From: Zipacnadum sp036504235
GTDB taxonomy: Bacteria; Armatimonadota; Zipacnadia; Zipacnadales; Zipacnadaceae
Direction of reading: 5' to 3'
Length of the DNA stretch: 9,450 bases
Assembly: GCA_036504235.1 (NCBI GenBank)
Contig: DASXVN010000066.1
Span: 1-9,450 of the forward strand
Shown here: positions 5,674-9,450 of the stretch, piece by piece
How positions within the stretch are numbered: position 1 is the stretch's first letter
Layout: each line of letters starts with the position of its first letter
The notes under the pieces: model-generated
The model's input: only the letters and a program-made list of their open reading frames with translations
The model's database searches: none
What the model was told of the DNA's origin: nothing
Made by a program: the position numbers and the translations under genes

Positions 5674-5702
5674 TTGACTTAATCGAAAGTATTTTGTACA
5701 AT
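5674..5702 (+). promoter_or_regulatory. Sigma70-type promoter for the DUF2089 operon
   Basis: TTGACT (5674-5679, five of six) stands exactly 17 bases before TACAAT (5697-5702, five of six). Transcription would start near 5709, leaving a leader of about 28 nt. GGAGG at 5725-5729 lies eight bases before the ATG at 5738. This is the clearest promoter in the window. Confidence 0.75.
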
Positions 5703-5704
5703 AC
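5689..5704. promoter_or_regulatory. Palindrome over the -10 box, possible operator
   Basis: GTATT (5689-5693) and AATAC (5700-5704) face each other, and the 8-bp perfect palindrome TTGTACAA (5694-5701) covers most of the -10 box. A repressor bound here would block RNA polymerase. The downstream HTH protein is the obvious candidate, but nothing in the sequence proves the link. Confidence 0.4.
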
Positions 5705-5737
5705 GCAAGCTTTAGGCAACGAACGGAGGCGAGTCTC

Positions 5738-6037
5738 ATGCCGGCATTGGTTAGTCGCTGCCCCAGTTGCGGGGGGGTCTTGGAGGCGGAGAGGCTAGGG
5801 TGCCCGCAGTGCCATATCTCGCTGGAGGGGCACTTCGAATTGGGGGTCCTGGAGCGGTTGGCGCCGGCGGAGCGGGATTTTGTGGTGGAGTTCGTCAAGG
5901 CCAGCGGGAGTCTTAAGGACATGGCCCGCCGGCTCCAGGTGAGCTATCCCACGGTGCGCAGCCGGTTGGATGAGCTGATCGCTCGGATTGAGGAGCTGGA
6001 AGTCGCCACGCAATCAGTAGGGGGAGAGCAACTATGA
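5738..6037 (+). CDS. DUF2089-family zinc-ribbon/HTH protein
   Basis: This 99-aa protein matches the DUF2089 pattern in full. A four-cysteine zinc ribbon comes first (Cys8, Cys11, Cys22, Cys25 in CPSCG and CPQC). A linker EGHFELGVLERL follows, then a segment ending FVKASGSLKDMARRL that leads into the recognition helix region VSYPTVRSRLDELI (68-81). The C-terminal helix may help dimerisation. The fold points to a small cytosolic DNA-binding regulator; targets of the family are not well established. The start is well supported by promoter and ribosome site. The stop overlaps the start of the next gene by four bases (ATGA), so the two proteins are probably made together. The palindrome at 5689-5704 makes self-regulation plausible. 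Confidence 0.92.
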   Translation: MPALVSRCPSCGGVLEAERLGCPQCHISLEGHFELGVLERLAPAERDFVVEFVKASGSLKDMARRLQVSYPTVRSRLDELIARIEELEVATQSVGGEQL

Positions 6038-6705
6038 GCAGCGACCAACTACAGAACTACGTGCGGGAGGAAGATCCGCGGGGCCTGAGCCTGCTGGTTG
6101 ACCCCTTCCGCTTCATCAACGGCGCGCCCGGCCTGGTCGCGGGCCTGGGCGTGGTCGCCCTGACCGTAGCTATTGGTCTGACCGGCGTCTCCTATGACGG
6201 CGTGATTGACCTGCACGTGCCGCCGACTCCACTTCCCGGATGGTTTCTCGCGGCCATGCCGGTGCTGGACTGGCTGCTGGTGGCGATTCTGTTCTGCGTC
6301 GCCGGGAGGCTGCTCTCGCGCAGCCGGCAGCGGGTGTTGGACTACTTCGCCATGACCGCCCTGGGGCGGGCGCCGCTGGCGGTGGCGGGAGTGCTGCTCT
6401 TGCCGCCGCTCCTGGGGAAGATCCTGGCGCAGGTCAACGAGCGGATCATGGCCAATCCGGCGGCGATCGGGCAGAGCTTGATGAACCTGCCGGGCCTCCC
6501 GTGGCTGATCTTCGGGGGCATGGTGATCGTGCTGCTGATGATCTGGCTGGGATTCCTGAACTACTACGCCCTAAAGGAAGCCAGCGGGCTCAAGGGGCCC
6601 ATCGCGGTGGTGACTTTCTTTGTCGTCGCCCTGCTGGCGGAGCTGTTCAGCAAAGTGGCGATCTATGCGCTGGGCACGCTGGTGATCCACGGCACCCCGC
6701 TGTAG
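6034..6705 (+). CDS. Five-span membrane protein, YIP1-like
   Basis: This 223-aa protein has a cytosolic N-terminus of about 30 residues with the segment LLVDPFRFING leading into the first span. Five hydrophobic helices follow, at about 31-52, 69-93, 111-131, 154-178 and 188-216. The arrangement, with DYFAMTALGRAP before the third helix and paired spans at the end, resembles YIP1-domain proteins. The match is by pattern only and could be coincidental for so hydrophobic a sequence. Bacterial members have no firm function. Its ATG lies in the ATGA overlap with the DUF2089 gene, with GGGGAG just upstream, so its expression should follow that regulator. It may be a membrane sensor or a target of the pathway the DUF2089 protein controls. 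The stop codon lies inside the hairpin at 6695-6719. Confidence 0.85.
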   Translation: MSSDQLQNYVREEDPRGLSLLVDPFRFINGAPGLVAGLGVVALTVAIGLTGVSYDGVIDLHVPPTPLPGWFLAAMPVLDWLLVAILFCVAGRLLSRSRQRVLDYFAMTALGRAPLAVAGVLLLPPLLGKILAQVNERIMANPAAIGQSLMNLPGLPWLIFGGMVIVLLMIWLGFLNYYALKEASGLKGPIAVVTFFVVALLAELFSKVAIYALGTLVIHGTPL

Positions 6706-6719
6706 GGGGCGCAGCGGGG
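6695..6719. terminator. Hairpin between convergent genes
   Basis: CCCCGCTG (6695-6702) pairs perfectly with CAGCGGGG (6712-6719) around nine bases. It spans the stop codon of the YIP1-like gene and ends two bases before the stop of the converging glycoside-hydrolase-like gene. No T-run follows on either strand, so a role as a two-way terminator is only plausible. Confidence 0.4.
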
Positions 6720-6720
6720 G

Positions 6721-8742
6721 CTACTCGATGCGGAGCGCGGCCAGGCTCCAGGGAGCCAGATCGGGGAGGGTGACCACCGCGTGCTCGCCGTCCTCGCGGA
6801 GCAGTTCGAGGTCTAGCGGCTGCGGCTGGTCGGGCGTGGCGAGCAGCGCTCGTTCGCCGGGCGAGGTGACCCGCACCTGATACGGTCCGGTATGGTCGGC
6901 CGAGCCGTTGACCAGGGAGACGGTCAGAGGCGCGCCACTCTCGCCGCCGCGGACGAAGAGGCTCAGCGGATGGCAGAGGTCCGTCCAGGCGGGCACCGTG
7001 TCGCGACTGACCCAGGCGGCCAGGTGGCCGAGCTGGTTGCGCTTGGCGGAGCTGTGCGTGAACTGCCAGGGAGCGTAGCCCAGCACTACGACGCGCCCGC
7101 CCTCGGGGTTTTCATAGGCCGATACCGCCACGCCATAGGGAAAGTCGTCGTAGTCTACGACCTCCGCGAGCACCTGCACGCCGGAGGCGAAGGGCTCCAG
7201 CAGGCCGGCCTGGCCCCCGAAGAAGCCGGTGCGGGCGTCGCGGTACTGCCAGGCGAAGTCGCCGTTGAGGGGGTGGCCGCTGAGCCGCTCGCGGAGCCCG
7301 GGACCGGCGATTTCCGTGGCCTTGACCCCCAGCAGGCTGCCCAGGCCCATCTTATCGATCCACTGGGCGGCCTCCCAGTCCACGACGGCGCCGCCGCGGA
7401 GAAGCTCGCGGACCTCCTCCGGAGAGAAAGCAGTGACCATGGCCCCCGTGAAGACCACGGCGCAGGAGTTCACCGGGCGGTAGGCCAGGGGCATCCCCAA
7501 TTCGCGCAGCACGCGCTGGGGCGCGGCGAAGGCGGCGCCGGCGTGCGAGGGGTAGTCGCCTCCGCAATAACCGCGCTGGTCAAACTCCACATGGTAGGCG
7601 ACCCACAACCCCCGCTGGACCAGACCGCGGTTCCAGGTGTTGAGTTGCTCGTAGAAGGGCCGCCAGCGGGCGATGCCAGCCAGGCGCAACTCGTAGTCGT
7701 CGAAGGGGTTGGGGCCATCGGGCAGGATGTTGAAGGCGATCCCGTTACAGCCCGCCCCCAGGTCCGCCGCCGACTCGGCGAGGTTGACCTGCACGCTCTT
7801 CATCAGCCGCTGATAGGGGAAGTTCTCGATCTCCGCCTGAATGCTGCTGAGCCGCTCAGGCCGGGAGTAGGCCACGGTGCGACCCATGGAGAGCGCCTTG
7901 TCGAGGCAGTCCTGGGGTTTGTAGTCGGTGTAGAAGCCGCCGCCAGGCCGGAGCCGCACCGGGGCTTGGTTGACGCCGGAGAGCAGGTCCAGCCACTTGG
8001 GCAGGTCGCACAGGCCGCTGTAGCCGTTGCCTTCCAGGCTGCAGACCATCAGGCCCAGTTCGAGCTGCGGGTTTTCCTCGTGAGCGCCGCGCTCGGCGGC
8101 CAGCAGCAGGTTCTGGAGGACCTCGCTGTTGCGCTCCACCCAGGCGGAGCGATAGTGATTCGGCTCGGGCCAGGACTCCTCGCGGAGCAACTCTACCAGG
8201 TGGTCGCGGGAGACGGTGCGGTCCATGCGCCGGGAGAAGTCACGCAGGCACTGGGGGCAGAAGCAGCCCCAGACCACGGGCGGGTGATGGGCCATTCGCA
8301 CGTCGTCGTCTACCCAGATGAAGTCGGGATGCAGGCCGGCGAACATGCGGTAGCGCTTGTAGACATCCACCAGGAAGGTGCTGTCGGCGGGGCAACTGGA
8401 GGCCTCGGCGGCGGTGCCGTCGTGGCCGACCATGGGCTGCCAGGGCACGCGGTGGAAGCGCTGCGGCGACTCGTCGAGGTGGCCGATGGTGTTGAGTACG
8501 TTGATGCCAACGCGCCAGCCCTCGGCGCGCAGCGCGGTCAGGGCCTGACCGATGGTGTCCAGGCGCTGGCGCAGTACGCCGATGGGGTGGAAGCCGTGCG
8601 CGCGTTCCGTGAACAGCGAGACCTCGTCCACCGCGCTTCGCTGCCGATCGAGGAAGGCGATCAGGCGCTGCAGACGGCCCTCGCTGGCATAGTGGTCGTA
8701 CCCGATGCGGAAGTCAATGGTAAGCTGAGTGGGTGATTGCAT
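6721..8742 (-). CDS. Glycoside-hydrolase-like TIM-barrel protein (GH42-like layout)
   Basis: This 673-aa protein has no signal peptide and is probably cytosolic. Residues about 8-375 look like a TIM barrel: an opening strand LTIDFRIGYD, FIWVDDDVRM at 141-150, the cysteine cluster CFCPQC at 160-165, and QAEIENFPY at 302-310, whose acidic residues (Glu304, Glu306) are candidates for catalysis. Residues about 376-480 resemble the Rossmann-like beta-galactosidase trimerisation domain (FSPEEVRELLRGGAVVDWEAA). A beta-rich C-terminus follows, ending DLAPWSLAALRIE. The order barrel, Rossmann-like, beta-sandwich is that of GH42 enzymes, but I cannot place it in a numbered family and the substrate is unknown. 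The ATG at 8742 lacks a good ribosome site (GGAAAG is about 11 nt away), yet the conserved-looking N-terminal strand begins within eight residues, so a later start is unlikely. A 614-codon open frame on the opposite strand is a codon-bias shadow. Confidence 0.8.
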   Translation of the reverse strand: MQSPTQLTIDFRIGYDHYASEGRLQRLIAFLDRQRSAVDEVSLFTERAHGFHPIGVLRQRLDTIGQALTALRAEGWRVGINVLNTIGHLDESPQRFHRVPWQPMVGHDGTAAEASSCPADSTFLVDVYKRYRMFAGLHPDFIWVDDDVRMAHHPPVVWGCFCPQCLRDFSRRMDRTVSRDHLVELLREESWPEPNHYRSAWVERNSEVLQNLLLAAERGAHEENPQLELGLMVCSLEGNGYSGLCDLPKWLDLLSGVNQAPVRLRPGGGFYTDYKPQDCLDKALSMGRTVAYSRPERLSSIQAEIENFPYQRLMKSVQVNLAESAADLGAGCNGIAFNILPDGPNPFDDYELRLAGIARWRPFYEQLNTWNRGLVQRGLWVAYHVEFDQRGYCGGDYPSHAGAAFAAPQRVLRELGMPLAYRPVNSCAVVFTGAMVTAFSPEEVRELLRGGAVVDWEAAQWIDKMGLGSLLGVKATEIAGPGLRERLSGHPLNGDFAWQYRDARTGFFGGQAGLLEPFASGVQVLAEVVDYDDFPYGVAVSAYENPEGGRVVVLGYAPWQFTHSSAKRNQLGHLAAWVSRDTVPAWTDLCHPLSLFVRGGESGAPLTVSLVNGSADHTGPYQVRVTSPGERALLATPDQPQPLDLELLREDGEHAVVTLPDLAPWSLAALRIE

Positions 8743-8772
8743 AGAAGGAAGCTTTCCGGCTAGTTGCGGTCC

Positions 8773-8796
8773 TATTCGCCGGAGGGAGGCCGAATA
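8773..8796 (-). terminator. Hairpin between the GlsB-like and hydrolase-like genes
   Basis: TATTCG (8773-8778) pairs with CGAATA (8791-8796), and CC with GG inside, leaving one bulged base. It lies about 50 nt past the stop at 8848 and about 30 nt before the start at 8742. No T-run follows. It may end the GlsB-like transcript or belong to the leader of the hydrolase-like gene. I see no convincing promoter in the 105-nt gap. Confidence 0.3.
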
Positions 8797-8847
8797 CCTA
8801 CTTGGGGCGGCAACCGGGGGAAAACTCCGCGAACCGGGGCGAGGGCC

Positions 8848-9102
8848 CTAGTAGGGACGAGTGCGCAGCGCCCGGAGCAGCGTCAGCAGCAGCACCGCGC
8901 CGACCACGGATACGAAGATGCTGCCCACGTGGAACCCGGGCATCGGCGAGCGGCCGATGAGGGTGAAGAAGATAAAGCCGCCGATCAGTGCGCCGGCGAT
9001 GCCGATGACGATATGCGTCAGGCAGCCCTCGCGCTCCCCGGTGAGGGCGGAAGCAATCCAACCCACCAGCGCCCCGAAGATGATCCAGCCGATGATGCTC
9101 AT
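8848..9102 (-). CDS. GlsB/YeaQ/YmgE-family small membrane protein
   Basis: This 84-aa protein has the three-helix layout of the transglycosylase-associated protein family (PF04226). The family opening is IIGWIIFGALVGWIASALTG, with helices at about 3-20, 29-50 and 60-77 and the glycine-rich second helix IVIGIAGALIGGFIF. The length is typical. Members are small inner-membrane proteins often induced by stress; despite the family name no enzymatic activity is shown. The ATG at 9102 has only a weak purine-rich site (GAGAGA) upstream. The sequence before it changes quickly into repeats at about 9150, leaving under 50 bases for its own promoter, which I cannot identify. The hydrolase-like gene follows on the same strand after 105 bases, so a shared transcript is possible but not compelling. 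Confidence 0.9.
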   Translation of the reverse strand: MSIIGWIIFGALVGWIASALTGEREGCLTHIVIGIAGALIGGFIFFTLIGRSPMPGFHVGSIFVSVVGAVLLLTLLRALRTRPY

Positions 9103-9150
9103 GAGGTATCTCTCGGGAGACGCCGGGGGAAGGTGGGGGGTTCAGTGGGG

Positions 9151-9230
9151 CCCACCCCGCCCTCGGCTTTGCCTCGGGCACCCGCCTTCGCTGAAGCTAC
9201 GGCGGGCGAGCCCTCCCTAAAGGGGAGGGG
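9151..9230 (+). repeat. Repeat G variant with an extra hairpin module
   Basis: The first 33 bases follow 5225-5256 with a changed middle. At 9184 the sequence leaves the G pattern for a GCCTTCGCTGAAGC module, in which CCCGCC (9181-9186) pairs with GGCGGG (9201-9206). It then returns to a stem, CCCTCCC (9211-9217) with GGGAGGG (9223-9229). The extra module stands where the full copy continues directly into its stem. Confidence 0.65.
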
Positions 9231-9278
9231 CTTTGGGGAGCGTTAGCGGCCGGAGGTGGATCTCGACGACCGCGAACC

Positions 9279-9342
9279 TAACGGCGGACCCCTCCCCGGA
9301 GCCGGCTGCGCCGTCTCCGCCCTCCCCTGAATAGGGGAGGGT
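9279..9342 (+). repeat. Repeat B, copy 2
   Basis: The 5' 21 bases are identical to 49-69, and the 3' 23 bases match 87-109 with one change (GAAT instead of AAAT in the loop, positions 9329-9332). The 20 bases between differ in sequence but keep inverted symmetry (GGAG at 9298-9301 with CTCC at 9315-9318). Confidence 0.8.
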
Positions 9343-9385
9343 ACGGATTTTGGACTTGTATCCTTGTCCGAAGCCGTTGCCGTAG

Positions 9386-9435
9386 CCCCTCCCGCACCGG
9401 GAGGGGTGCCCGAGGTCTGCCGAGGGCGGGGTGGG
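9386..9435 (-). repeat. Repeat G, inverted copy
   Basis: Its reverse complement matches 5225-5274 at 48 of 50 positions. Both mismatches are in the spacer before CCTCGGGCAC. With the copy at 5225 it forms inverted repeats about 4.1 kb apart around the DUF2089, YIP1-like, hydrolase-like and GlsB-like genes. Confidence 0.85.
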
Positions 9436-9450
9436 CTGCCGCGCCCCCGC

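Larger units (their letters stand above)
9103..9450. repeat. Gene-free repeat mosaic upstream of the GlsB-like gene
   Basis: Beyond the leader of the GlsB-like gene the stretch holds repeats G (two copies in opposite orientation) and B, joined by linkers with CGTTAGCGGC (9241-9250) and CCTAACGGC (9278-9286). No gene is supported. The window ends just past an inverted copy of repeat G, so the mosaic may continue. Confidence 0.75.

Noticed and set aside
5140..5737. Riboswitch or structured leader upstream of tldD
   Set aside because: The hairpins belong to repeat modules that recur elsewhere in the window. Nothing matches a known riboswitch core, and no promoter places them in the tldD leader.
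5572..5922. A 116-codon minus-strand open frame across the DUF2089 promoter
   Set aside because: It runs through the repeat D arm, the promoter and the antisense of the DUF2089 gene. No ribosome site or domain supports it.
6892..8736. A 614-codon open frame on the plus strand across almost the whole hydrolase-like gene
   Set aside because: It mirrors the real gene on the other strand. High GC at third codon positions removes stops on the opposite strand, and the translation is rich in G, V, H and Q without domain structure.

Overview
The window comes from a GC-rich bacterium. It holds seven genes that can be supported and three gene-free stretches packed with short GC-rich palindromic repeats. 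The mix is a TldD/TldE pair, a glycine-rich-tether lipoprotein with a six-bladed PD40 propeller, a DUF2089 plus YIP1-like pair, a cytosolic glycoside-hydrolase-like protein and a GlsB/YeaQ-family protein. With the nested repeat modules, this best resembles environmental Armatimonadota-like genomes. That placement is a guess, because no phylogenetic marker is present.

Layout. 1-563 is a gene-free repeat mosaic. 564-5139 is a run of four minus-strand genes, read in the order tldD (5139-3682), PD40 lipoprotein (3553-2597), a two-span membrane protein of unknown function (2410-1913) and tldE (1895-564). A promoter lies between tldD and the lipoprotein gene, and a strong hairpin follows the lipoprotein gene, so this is probably two or three transcription units. 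5140-5737 is a second repeat mosaic, ending in a good sigma70-type promoter. 5738-6705 is a two-gene plus-strand operon (DUF2089 zinc-ribbon/HTH protein and a five-span YIP1-like membrane protein, with an ATGA overlap). A 673-aa glycoside-hydrolase-like gene (8742-6721) converges on it, with a hairpin between them. A GlsB/YeaQ-family gene (9102-8848) follows on the same strand, then a third repeat mosaic (9103-9450).

How the genes work together. TldD and TldE are known to form a heteromeric zinc peptidase. Here their genes share a strand but are split by two unrelated-looking envelope proteins. The DUF2089 protein looks like a small transcription factor whose promoter has a palindrome over the -10 box, and it is probably coupled to the membrane protein it overlaps. 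The other genes look metabolically independent.

The most unusual feature is the repeats. At least seven modules recur, some in inverted copies. In several places one module interrupts another: twice a 19-nt CCCTTCGAC-type element sits in the loop of a larger hairpin, and once a 28-nt insert is flanked by CTCTC direct repeats. This suggests successive insertion of miniature palindromic elements. I see no transposase, CRISPR array, tRNA or rRNA.
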